Below, in pieces: positions 1-7,140 of a stretch of DNA of 10,950 nt. The DNA is from Firmicutes bacterium UBA3941 (GTDB lineage: Bacteria > Bacillota > Clostridia > Caldicoprobacterales > UBA3941): contig DGDX01000091.1 in the NCBI GenBank assembly GCA_002385665.1, forward strand, positions 1-10,950, written 5' to 3'. The number at the start of each line of letters is the position of its first letter. The stretch's first letter is position 1. Below the pieces are notes generated by a model that made no database searches, was not told where the DNA came from, and was given only the letters and a program-made list of their open reading frames with translations. The position numbers were made by a program, and so were the translations under genes.

Positions 1-29
1 CCGCATATGGAGCAAGTTACTTTCGCCAT
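1..29 (-). CDS. Partial 5' end of a small zinc-ribbon-like protein
   Basis: Only the first ten residues are in the window, reading MAKVTCSICG on the minus strand from an ATG at 29. A CxxC knuckle right after the start is typical of small Firmicute proteins that begin with a zinc ribbon, for example those with a DUF4428-like N-terminus. The ATG at 29 has a plausible ribosome site (GAGGT) about 7 bases upstream. An in-frame ATG at 50 would add MGSEVVS, but it lies only about 7 bases from the start point predicted by the -10 box at 64-69, so 29 is preferred. The gene diverges from the TerB-ATPase-helicase operon. The short length visible makes both the family and the gene itself tentative. Confidence 0.4.
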
Positions 30-63
30 AGACACTACCTCGCTTCCCATGTATTACTTCCCA

Positions 64-91
64 ATTATAAGGTACCCAATATTTATTCCAA
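64..91 (-). promoter_or_regulatory. Candidate sigma-A promoter for the minus-strand gene at 1-29
   Basis: On the minus strand a perfect TATAAT lies at 69-64. A TTGGAA (4 of 6 matches to TTGACA) lies at 91-86, with a 16-base spacer. Transcription would start near 57, which puts the GAGGT ribosome site before the ATG at 29 inside the leader. Prediction by inspection only. Confidence 0.45.
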
Positions 92-144
92 TTACACAAA
101 AACTTTATAAGTTGTGCGAACATACATTCGATTTTTGATTGATT

Positions 145-173
145 TTGATAGTCATATAGGATACAATTATTAT
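145..173 (+). promoter_or_regulatory. Sigma-A promoter of the TerB-ATPase-helicase operon
   Basis: TTGATA (145-150, 5 of 6) and TATTAT (168-173, 5 of 6) are separated by exactly 17 bases, close to the ideal housekeeping promoter. Transcription would start near 180 and leave a leader of about 65 bases before the TTG start at 247. It is the only strong promoter seen before the operon, and the next two genes follow with a 4-base overlap and an 11-base gap, so it probably drives all three. Confidence 0.6.
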
Positions 174-232
174 AGGGGTTTATCGGATCTATCCAAGACA
201 TTACCGGGTAGCTTTGCTATGCTTGTGGCCCT

Positions 233-240
233 AAGGCGGT
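233..240 (+). promoter_or_regulatory. Ribosome binding site that supports a TTG start
   Basis: AAGGCGGT lies 6 bases before the TTG codon at 247. Nearly the same string (AAGGCGGTG, 2998-3006) precedes the ATG of the helicase gene at 3011. The match supports the TTG as the real start of the first gene. Confidence 0.6.
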
Positions 241-246
241 GGTATT

Positions 247-1686
247 TTGAGCAATTCAAAGCGATTTGAAAATCTAATAAACACAATAGTCTACAAGGAT
301 GAACCCATCCTTACAACGGCTGCTGATCTTTTGGAATTTACACCTCCCAGATACCGCCAAATGCGCCGAATTGCCAAGGAGAATCGCATTTACCTGGAAA
401 CGGACCCAGCCATCTTTTATAAACAGGGCAAGTTTATGGAGGATTTCCAGGATAATTATGAATACACCGGTGAGTTTTTTAGGTATTACCCGACATACCA
501 ATCCATGAGCGATCGACAATTGCGGGGATATTTTACCTGGCGTACCAAGGTCAGGCAGGGGATAATTGAAAGGACATCCCTCTCCTTTGTTTTTGTGTAC
601 ATATATGAACTTATAAACGGCATCGGTATTGATTCACCTATGGATGGTTACATCAAGCTGAAAACCCTATGGGAGGCCTATAGCCCCATCGAACCCAAGA
701 TTAATCGCTATCTGGCCCAATGGCTGAAGGATTATGTAATCTATTATAACCTGGATAAATCCTTACTGGAAAATATACCGGGAATGGGCTTTAATAATGC
801 CGCTGCCATTTTATTGGACTACAGATCCCATGAACCTGAGGAGGTTTTTAGTGCCCTAAACTCCCTTTCCCCCTATAACTTGGAGAACTCCAGCTTTTAT
901 ATGCAATATCCCGATGACGTCAGGTATGTGGTCTATCATGTCTTTGACTACTTATCCCAATACCACACCAAACACCGCAAGAACAGCCTCCTGGAGAAGT
1001 TCTTTGGTAAAGTGTTTGAAAGCGATTATTCAATATTTAATTCGGCAATATTTTGTAATCCCTTAAAGATCAAGGACGCAACTTATGAGATCAGTCGGGC
1101 ACATAGGTTTAGGTGTCGCAACGGTAGATGGAGTGAGGAGAGGTTTTTCCATTACAAGGATAAGAACAGGGAGATTGGGAAACTCTTAAAAGCTATCGAT
1201 TTTGTTATGAGAAAGCATTATGGCTTTAGATATAGCCTAAAGGTGGATAATATAACCAAGTTGTACACTAAAACCATCCTGGATGCCATCGAAAGCCTGG
1301 AACAGGATAAGAAAAGACGGGCCCGGGCTGAGGTAAAAATCGATGTTTCCAAGCTGGATGGCATAAGATCTTCCGCTTTGGCAACCCAGGAAAGGCTCAT
1401 CACCGAAAGCGACCTGGAGGATGACATCCCGGAGGTTGTGACTCCTGTGGATGAATTAAATCCCTGTAACCTGACCACCATGGAATACGAATTTGTCAAA
1501 TGCCTTTTAGCAGGAGAGGATTACCAGGATTTGCTCAATAACAGTGGAATTATGGAATCAGTCATTGTAGACAGCATCAACGAGAAGCTCTTTGAAATCT
1601 TTGATGACAACGTAATCGATTTTAATGGCCTAAGATATGAGGTCTATGAGGATTATCTAGAAGAATTGAAAGGAATATTTATATGA
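247..1686 (+). CDS. TerB-N/TerB-C domain protein of a DNA-processing module
   Basis: This 479-residue cytosolic protein has no signal peptide and no clear membrane segment. Residues about 70-220 resemble the TerB-N domain: a YPTYQSMSDRQLRGYF stretch at 81-96, WRTKVRQG at 98-105, YIYELINGIG at 118-127 and LWEAY at 141-145. Residues about 355-479 resemble TerB-C, with KIDVSKLDGIR at 364-374, SINEKLFEIFDDNVID at 443-458 and a YEDYLEEL ending. The middle carries a basic/aromatic HRFRCRNGRW patch (286-295), and I see no TerB core there. TerB-N/TerB-C proteins are known from comparative genomics of Ter-linked stress systems and occur beside helicases and ATPases; they have no catalytic motif and are thought to be scaffolds or sensors. 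The start is TTG with a good ribosome site. The TGA stop overlaps the next ATG by four bases, so its product is probably made together with the ATPase. The domain call is from recognised motifs, not a search. Confidence 0.8.
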   Translation: MSNSKRFENLINTIVYKDEPILTTAADLLEFTPPRYRQMRRIAKENRIYLETDPAIFYKQGKFMEDFQDNYEYTGEFFRYYPTYQSMSDRQLRGYFTWRTKVRQGIIERTSLSFVFVYIYELINGIGIDSPMDGYIKLKTLWEAYSPIEPKINRYLAQWLKDYVIYYNLDKSLLENIPGMGFNNAAAILLDYRSHEPEEVFSALNSLSPYNLENSSFYMQYPDDVRYVVYHVFDYLSQYHTKHRKNSLLEKFFGKVFESDYSIFNSAIFCNPLKIKDATYEISRAHRFRCRNGRWSEERFFHYKDKNREIGKLLKAIDFVMRKHYGFRYSLKVDNITKLYTKTILDAIESLEQDKKRRARAEVKIDVSKLDGIRSSALATQERLITESDLEDDIPEVVTPVDELNPCNLTTMEYEFVKCLLAGEDYQDLLNNSGIMESVIVDSINEKLFEIFDDNVIDFNGLRYEVYEDYLEELKGIFI

Positions 1687-2999
1687 AAGTACCAAGGAGA
1701 GTAGCCCAGGTTCTAATAAACTCGTTAAAGGGAGGTGTTGTCCCCAGGATTGGCCTGCCCTATATTACAGTTGGCCGTGAAGCTGAGATAAATGCCCTTT
1801 TGCACGATATAGGCATCGTTGGGGAGGGTGGAGCATCCTTTCGCTTTATCATGGGCAAGTACGGCAGCGGTAAAAGCTTTTTGCTCCAGGCAATCCGAAA
1901 CTATGCCATGGATAAGAATTTTGTCGTAGTGGATTGCGACCTCTCTACAGAGAGGCGGTTACAGGGAACCAGGGGACAAGGTCTGGCTACATACAAGGAG
2001 CTTATCCGGAACATGTCCACAAAGACAAGGCCTGAGGGCGGGGCCCTAACCCTTATCCTGGATCGATGGCTCAGCAATGTTCAGGCCCAGGTAATGAAGG
2101 AGAGCGGTCTTTCCTATAAGGATCCGGGATTTTCCAACCTTGTGGAAAGGAAGATCTTCGAAGTCATAGATGAGCTTCATGAAATGGTCCATGGTTTCGA
2201 TTTTGCCAAGCTCCTGGGAATCTACTATTCTGCCTATATAAACGGTCAGGAAGCGGAAAAGGCCAAGGTAATAAAATGGTTCCGGGGCGAATACACCAAT
2301 AAGACCGAGGCCAGGGCCGAGCTGGGGGTCAATATAGTCATTACCGATGACGATTGGTATGAATACATTAAGCTCTTTGCCATGTTCCTGAAAAAAGCCG
2401 GATATAGCGGCCTTCTGATCCTGATTGACGAGCTTGTCAACATCTATAAGATCCCCAACAGCATATCAAGACAGTATAACTATGAAAAGATACTCACCAT
2501 GTACAACGATACCCTCCAGGGCAAGGCCCGATATATGGGGATCATCATGAGTGGAACCCCGCAGTGCATTGAGGATAGGCGAAGGGGCCTATACAGCTAT
2601 GAAGCCTTGAGATCCCGCCTCCAGGAGGGCAGATTCGGCCAGGAAAATCTGGTGGACTTTTTAGCACCGATTATAAGGCTTTCGCCCCTTACCAGCGAAG
2701 AGATGCTGGTTCTCATAGAAAAGCTGTTACAAATTCACAGCGGTCTCTTTGGCTATAAGCCTACCCTAACCCAGGAGGATCTTATCAATTTTATCAAAAT
2801 CGAATTCAGTCGAATAGGGGCGGATATAAACATTACTCCCAGGGAGGTTATACGGGATTTTATTGAGCTTTTAAATATAGTCTATCAAAATCCCGATGTT
2901 GATGTCACAGCCCTCCTTAATTCAGATAAGTTCGAATATGCCAAAGGTGAATTAGACGAAGAACCTCTGGAAAAAACCTTTGAAGAATTTGAAATATAA
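1683..2999 (+). CDS. BrxD-like P-loop ATPase (DUF2791 family)
   Basis: This 438-residue protein is an AAA-like ATPase. The Walker A loop GKYGSGKS is at 58-65, a Walker B LLILIDE at 244-250, and a sensor-1-like strand ending in SGTPQ at 290-294. A TPREVIRDFIELLN segment at 385-398 is typical of the C-terminal part of the family. The GREAEI stretch at 31-36 resembles the box before the P-loop in ORC/Cdc6-like ATPases. This set of features matches the DUF2791/BrxD family, whose members are paired with an Lhr-like helicase in type 2 BREX phage defence. The long insert between the Walker motifs (about 90-240), rich in charged residues, is also usual for the family. It overlaps the TerB-N/TerB-C gene by four bases (ATGA) and is followed after 11 bases by the helicase gene, so the three products are likely to act as one complex on DNA. 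The acidic tail (421-438) is probably flexible. DUF2791/BrxD membership is a confident call; the biological role is inferred. Confidence 0.82.
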   Translation: MKVPRRVAQVLINSLKGGVVPRIGLPYITVGREAEINALLHDIGIVGEGGASFRFIMGKYGSGKSFLLQAIRNYAMDKNFVVVDCDLSTERRLQGTRGQGLATYKELIRNMSTKTRPEGGALTLILDRWLSNVQAQVMKESGLSYKDPGFSNLVERKIFEVIDELHEMVHGFDFAKLLGIYYSAYINGQEAEKAKVIKWFRGEYTNKTEARAELGVNIVITDDDWYEYIKLFAMFLKKAGYSGLLILIDELVNIYKIPNSISRQYNYEKILTMYNDTLQGKARYMGIIMSGTPQCIEDRRRGLYSYEALRSRLQEGRFGQENLVDFLAPIIRLSPLTSEEMLVLIEKLLQIHSGLFGYKPTLTQEDLINFIKIEFSRIGADINITPREVIRDFIELLNIVYQNPDVDVTALLNSDKFEYAKGELDEEPLEKTFEEFEI

Positions 3000-3010
3000 G
3001 GCGGTGCAAG

Positions 3011-5236
3011 ATGAATATTTACAACCGCTACGCACCCTTTATCAGGGATTTTATCTATCAAAACAACTGGGAATCCCTGCGGGCAGTTCAGGTTGCCGCA
3101 GGGGATATAATCTTTAATACGGATCATAACCTTTTATTATCCGCTTCTACCGCTTCAGGTAAAACGGAAGCGGCCTTCTTCCCCATATTAACCCTGTTTT
3201 ATGAGGATCCGCCAAAATCCGTAGGTGCCCTGTACATCGGCCCCTTAAAAGCCCTCATCAATGACCAGTTTATGCGGCTCAACGATCTTTGCAGGGAGGC
3301 CGATATCCCCGTCTGGCATTGGCATGGGGATGTAGCCCAGTCCCATAAGGAAAAATTGCAAAAAAACCCCTCCGGCATCCTCCAGATCACTCCGGAATCC
3401 TTGGAGGCCCTGCTTATGCGCAGACACTCTTATATTCCAAAGCTCTTCTCCGATCTGCGCTTTATCGTTATAGACGAGATCCATTCTCTGATGCGGGGAG
3501 ATCGGGGCGGCCAAACCCTATGCTTAATCCAGCGTCTATCACAACTCGCCGGAGTAAATCCCCGGAGGATAGGTCTTTCGGCAACCATTGGGGATCTGGA
3601 AGCTGCGGGTGCCTTTTTATCGAGAGGAACGGGGCGGAGTACGGCTGCCCCACAGATCTCCGTCAAGGGAACGAAATGGCGGCTCTCCATGGAACACTTT
3701 TTTATTCAAAGCCAACAGGCCGGTGATGATAAGGCTATCTCGGCAGGTCTTCCTTCCGCTCCGGATATAAAAACGGATACCGCACCAGCGGCCGCCGATC
3801 CGGGGATTGGCTACATTTATGAGCATACCAGGGGTAAAAAATGCCTGGTCTTTGTTAATTCAAGGGAGGAGTGTGAAGCGGTCACCACCACCCTCAGGCA
3901 ATACTGCGAATACCAAGGTGCCCCTGATCGGTTTTTGATTCACCATGGCAACCTATCTGCCTCCTTCCGTGAAACTGCGGAAGCCATAATGAAGGACGAT
4001 GATGAGTATAGAACCACCGTAACTACGGCAACTCTGGAGTTGGGTATCGATATCGGAAGGCTTGAGAGAGCCTTTCAAATCGACGCTCCCTTCATGGTTT
4101 CCTCCTTCCTTCAAAGGATGGGAAGGACCGGCCGTAGAGGTCAGCCCCCGGAGATGTGGTTTGTCATACGGGAGGATGAGGCCGAGCCCAGGGCCATGCT
4201 GCCTGCCACCATCCCCTGGAAGCTGATCCAGGGAATTGCCCTCATCCAGCTCTATTTGGAAGAACGCTGGGTAGAGCCGCCAAACCTCAACCGACTGCCC
4301 TATAGCCTCCTGTACCATCAAACCATGAGCACTCTGGCTTCCTGCGGTGAAATGAGTCCTAAAATGCTGGCATCCAGGATCCTGTCCCTCAGCTATTTCC
4401 ACCGGATTACCCAGGATGATTACAGAACCCTCTTAAGGCACTTAATCTCCATAGATCATATTCAAAGGACGGAAAGAGGCGGGCTGATTGTGGGTCTTAC
4501 CGGGGAAAGAATAACCAACTCCTATAAGTTCTATGCAGTCTTCAAGGAGAGTGAAGAATATACCGTACGCACTAAATCCCAGGAACTGGGCACCATTGTA
4601 ATGCCGCCCCCGGTAGGTGAGAAGATAGCCATTGCCGGCCATGTATGGGTAGTGGAAGAGGTGGACTATAAACGCCGTTTGGTCTATTGTGAGCAGGTGA
4701 AGGGTAATGTCCCCGCCTATTTTGGCTTATGCCCGGGTGACATCCATACAAAGGTACTGGAAAAGATGAGGGATATATTGAAAACGGATACTGTCTATCC
4801 CTACCTAATGAGAAATGCTGTTGCCCGCCTGGCCGAAGCTCGCCATACAGCCTTTAAGTCCAGCCTTACAGAGCGGCCTCTGATCAACCTGGGCGGAGAT
4901 ATGTGGTGTCTCTTCCCCTGGCTTGGCACCTACGCCTTTCTTGCCCTGGAACGCTTTCTAAAGCTTATATGTGCAAAGGAGCTGGGCATAACTGCCCTGG
5001 ATTCCTCCCGACCCTATTTTATTCAGTTTAAGATGAAGGCCGATGAGGAAGAATTTTTCAGGACCTTAAAGGAATTAGAAAAGCTGCCCCTGGATCCAAT
5101 GGACCTTGTTTATCGGGGAGAAGTCCCTGTCTTTGAGAAATATGACGAGTTTCTACCGGAGGAACTGGTTAAGAAGGGATTTGCCTACGGTATTCTGGGT
5201 ATTGAGGAGATGAAAATGCGAATTCGCAGCTGGTAG
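3011..5236 (+). CDS. Lhr-like superfamily 2 helicase, BrxHI type
   Basis: All the SF2 helicase motifs are present in this 741-residue protein. They are a Q-motif-like LRAVQ (23-27), motif I ASTASGKT (45-52), Ia PLKALINDQ (78-86), Ib TPES (127-130), DEIH box (155-158), SAT (190-192), HHGNLS (311-316), motif V TLELGIDIG (341-349) and motif VI QRMGRTGRRG (368-377). After the two RecA lobes come a winged-helix-like part (about 400-515), a small beta-barrel-like element with GHVWVVEEVD (543-552), and an Lhr-type C-terminal domain. Proteins of this design translocate 3' to 5' on single-stranded DNA using ATP. With a BrxD-like ATPase directly upstream, the closest named relative is BrxHI of type 2 BREX. 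A polar, low-complexity insert at about 234-265 lies between the lobes. The ATG has an AAGGCGGTG ribosome site five bases upstream. The TAG stop is five bases from the folA stop on the other strand. The helicase family is certain; the substrate and role are inferred. Confidence 0.9.
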   Translation: MNIYNRYAPFIRDFIYQNNWESLRAVQVAAGDIIFNTDHNLLLSASTASGKTEAAFFPILTLFYEDPPKSVGALYIGPLKALINDQFMRLNDLCREADIPVWHWHGDVAQSHKEKLQKNPSGILQITPESLEALLMRRHSYIPKLFSDLRFIVIDEIHSLMRGDRGGQTLCLIQRLSQLAGVNPRRIGLSATIGDLEAAGAFLSRGTGRSTAAPQISVKGTKWRLSMEHFFIQSQQAGDDKAISAGLPSAPDIKTDTAPAAADPGIGYIYEHTRGKKCLVFVNSREECEAVTTTLRQYCEYQGAPDRFLIHHGNLSASFRETAEAIMKDDDEYRTTVTTATLELGIDIGRLERAFQIDAPFMVSSFLQRMGRTGRRGQPPEMWFVIREDEAEPRAMLPATIPWKLIQGIALIQLYLEERWVEPPNLNRLPYSLLYHQTMSTLASCGEMSPKMLASRILSLSYFHRITQDDYRTLLRHLISIDHIQRTERGGLIVGLTGERITNSYKFYAVFKESEEYTVRTKSQELGTIVMPPPVGEKIAIAGHVWVVEEVDYKRRLVYCEQVKGNVPAYFGLCPGDIHTKVLEKMRDILKTDTVYPYLMRNAVARLAEARHTAFKSSLTERPLINLGGDMWCLFPWLGTYAFLALERFLKLICAKELGITALDSSRPYFIQFKMKADEEEFFRTLKELEKLPLDPMDLVYRGEVPVFEKYDEFLPEELVKKGFAYGILGIEEMKMRIRSW

Positions 5237-5241
5237 CGCCG

Positions 5242-5739
5242 TTAATCCCGTTTCCTTGCCACGTATGTAAGGTACTTAAAGCTAAGGTCCTTATAATAAT
5301 GTCGTTGACTTTCCTCCACCAGCTCCCAATCCTCCATAGTGTCCAGGTTGGGAAAATGCCGGTCGGCAACAAACTCCTTTTCAAACCTTGTTACATATAC
5401 CTTTGAACAGTAGGGCAAAAGCAAGGTGTAAATGGCCTCTCCCCCTATGACAAAGATATCATCCGGAGGGTATTTTTCGAGTTCTCTAAACAGCTCCTCT
5501 GTAGAGCGGCATAGTACGAGTCCGTCGTCACTATACTGAGCAGTTTTGCTAAGGACGATATTGACCCTATCCTTAAGGGGCTTTTTCCCTGGCAGGGATT
5601 CAAGTGTTTTCCTGCCCATGACCACTACCTTGCCTGTGGTCATGGCCCTGAAGCGCTTCATATCCTCGGGGACCCGCATAAGAAGCTCTCCCCTATACCC
5701 TATTCCCCAATTTAAGTCTGCCGATAGAATCGCCTGCAT
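5242..5739 (-). CDS. folA: Dihydrofolate reductase
   Basis: This 165-residue cytosolic enzyme reduces dihydrofolate to tetrahydrofolate with NADPH, recycling the dihydrofolate made by ThyA. Length and layout are those of ordinary bacterial DHFR. Residues that line up with Escherichia coli DHFR are catalytic Asp27 at D26 (in VPEDMKRF), Phe31 at F30, the folate glutamate-binding Arg57 at R58, and Thr113 at T117. The NADPH-binding GRKT (42-45) and VIGGEAIY (97-104) are intact. The position of E. coli Trp22 is Met21, so that conserved side chain is missing. The ATG at 5739 follows a strong GGGAAGGTGA ribosome site seven bases upstream. It lies 137 bases downstream of thyA on the same strand, and no clear promoter is seen between them, so the two are probably co-transcribed. 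Family identity is certain. Confidence 0.96.
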   Translation of the reverse strand: MQAILSADLNWGIGYRGELLMRVPEDMKRFRAMTTGKVVVMGRKTLESLPGKKPLKDRVNIVLSKTAQYSDDGLVLCRSTEELFRELEKYPPDDIFVIGGEAIYTLLLPYCSKVYVTRFEKEFVADRHFPNLDTMEDWELVEESQRHYYKDLSFKYLTYVARKRD

Positions 5740-5790
5740 AACTATTTCACCTTCCCATATCTATTCCTATAATTCGCAATACTAAATCAT

Positions 5791-5806
5791 CACTGCCCAG
5801 GCAGTG
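5791..5806 (-). repeat. Short inverted repeat between thyA and folA
   Basis: CACTGC-CCAG-GCAGTG gives a six-base-pair stem with a four-base loop (or seven pairs with a two-base loop). No run of T follows on either strand, so it is not a standard intrinsic terminator. It lies in the untranslated stretch between thyA and folA and could be an mRNA-processing or stability element, or chance. Confidence 0.4.
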
Positions 5807-5876
5807 TTATCCCTTACCTGCCCTGTACGCAAAAGTCATCACATTCGTCTTAAAAATACCCTGCCAAACATCGCTC

Positions 5877-6707
5877 TTATATGGCTACGGGAATATTCTT
5901 TATCTGTGGCCCCCTTTGGTAGTTCTCCAAGGTGAAATCGTCTACGGTAAAATCATAAAAATCCTTTATATCCGGATTTATGATGAGTTTTGGAGCCGGG
6001 TAAGGTTCACGGCTTATCAGTTCCTTTACCAAGGGTATATGCCTGTCGTAGATGTGGGCATCTGCGATGACATGGACCAGTTCACCCACCTCAAAGTCGC
6101 TAACCTGGGCAAACATATGCATCAGTATGGCGTATTGACATACATTCCAGTTGTTTGCCACCAACACATCCTGGGAACGCTGATTTAGGATCCCGTTAAG
6201 CTTATTGCCGGTCACATTGAAGGTCATGCTGTAGGCACAGGGATAGAGGTTCATGGCATGAAGATCTTCATGGACATATATGTTCGTTATTATCCGCCGG
6301 CTATATGGATTATTCTTTAAATCATAGAGTACCCTGTCCACCTGATCGAATTCGCCCTCGGCATACTTGTGCTTAACCCCCATCTGATATCCATAGGCCT
6401 TACCAATAGAGCCGGATTCGTCAGCCCAACTATCCCATATCCGGCTGTTCAGATCCTTTACATTGTTGGATTTTTTCTGCCATATCCACAATAACTCATC
6501 TATTGCGGCCCTTAAGTTGGTACCCCTTAGGGTCAGTATAGGGAATTCCTCCGAAAGGTCATATCTATTTACCACCCCAAACTTCTTTATGGTATGGGCC
6601 GGGGTCCCATCCTCCCAACGGGCTCTGACCTTCTGCCCTTCAGATGAAAAGCCCTCATTTAAAATCTCTTTACACATATTTATAAAAATGGTATCTGCCT
6701 TACTCAT
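5877..6707 (-). CDS. thyA: Thymidylate synthase
   Basis: The enzyme methylates dUMP to dTMP using methylene-tetrahydrofolate and releases dihydrofolate, the substrate of the adjacent FolA. From the preferred ATG at 6707 (MSKADTIFIN) it is 276 residues long, close to the family norm. It shows RARWEDGTPAHTIKKFG near the N-terminus, the dUMP phosphate-binding SRR, catalytic Cys157 in LYPCAYS, QRSQDVL-ANNWN in the folate/dUMP pocket, the DAHIYDRH motif, and the usual PVAI C-terminus. This version of the active-site segment is the one common in Clostridia. An in-frame ATG at 6755 would add 16 residues not usual in the family, and its GAGGG lies almost against the start codon; the ATG at 6707 has GGGGT about five bases upstream, so 6707 is chosen with moderate certainty. 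The gene lies upstream of folA in the same direction and diverges from the ECF transporter genes. Confidence 0.96.
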   Translation of the reverse strand: MSKADTIFINMCKEILNEGFSSEGQKVRARWEDGTPAHTIKKFGVVNRYDLSEEFPILTLRGTNLRAAIDELLWIWQKKSNNVKDLNSRIWDSWADESGSIGKAYGYQMGVKHKYAEGEFDQVDRVLYDLKNNPYSRRIITNIYVHEDLHAMNLYPCAYSMTFNVTGNKLNGILNQRSQDVLVANNWNVCQYAILMHMFAQVSDFEVGELVHVIADAHIYDRHIPLVKELISREPYPAPKLIINPDIKDFYDFTVDDFTLENYQRGPQIKNIPVAI

Positions 6708-6811
6708 GTATACCCCATCAACCTTTCTTAATAATGAATTAATTTTATTATACATCCCTCAGCTCTAAATATCTATAAATACAGGACTACATTTACTGAT
6801 AAACCCCTTAA

Positions 6812-6842
6812 ATTATACAATAGATCCTAAAATTACTTGCAA
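6812..6842 (-). promoter_or_regulatory. Possible thyA promoter
   Basis: On the minus strand a perfect TATAAT (6817-6812) is preceded by TTGCAA (6842-6837). The spacer of 19 bases is longer than usual. It would start a transcript near 6805, about 100 bases before the preferred thyA ATG. Weak prediction; several other AT-rich -10-like strings occur upstream. Confidence 0.3.
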
Positions 6843-6990
6843 TTATACTCACTTACAAATATAATTATAAAAAGAACAAGCATAACAATACAAGTGTACT
6901 AGGCAACAATCAGGCAACATCCTGGTATATAGACCTATCATATATGATTTTTAAATTCGTTAATATCGATATGTTGAAATAATAATTGCT

Positions 6991-7020
6991 TTGATATCCA
7001 AAAAACCTACAACCTATAAA
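6991..7020 (+). promoter_or_regulatory. Candidate promoter of the ECF transporter operon
   Basis: TTGATA (6991-6996) and TATAAA (7015-7020) each match the sigma-A consensus at 5 of 6 positions and are 18 bases apart. Transcription would begin near 7027, giving a leader of about 160 bases that includes the AGTGATCACT palindrome, the second TTGCTTA repeat and the 7141-7163 hairpin. Such a leader leaves room for regulation, but no known riboswitch was recognised in it. Confidence 0.4.
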
Positions 7021-7084
7021 ATTATATACATCCTTGAAATAAAGATATTGCTCCTTAGATACATCACAGTAATCAAGTTTTTAG

Positions 7085-7111
7085 TTGCTTAAGTGATCAC
7101 TGGATTGCTTA
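7085..7111 (+). repeat. Direct repeats TTGCTTA flanking a palindrome
   Basis: TTGCTTA occurs at 7085-7091 and 7105-7111, exactly 20 bases (about two helical turns) apart. The perfect ten-base palindrome AGTGATCACT (7092-7101) lies between them. The layout looks like a regulator-binding site upstream of the ECF operon, but no specific regulator can be named. Confidence 0.35.
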
Positions 7112-7140
7112 TCCGATAAATCTTTATAGACCTTTTATGT

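Noticed and set aside
3953..4402. A 149-residue minus-strand frame
   Set aside because: Antisense to the helicase motif V and VI region; its sequence has no protein-like features, so it is a shadow frame.
5217..5228. Palindrome TGCGAATTCGCA followed on the minus strand by TTTT, as a folA terminator
   Set aside because: It folds to only four G-C-rich pairs with a four-base loop and a short T run, and it lies inside the helicase coding sequence; too weak to call.
247..5236. A complete BREX system
   Set aside because: Only BrxD-like and BrxHI-like proteins are present; no PglX, PglZ, PglY/BrxC, PglW or BrxL gene lies in the window.
5791..5806. Inverted repeat as an intrinsic terminator between thyA and folA
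   Set aside because: No T run follows on either strand, so it is listed only as a repeat.
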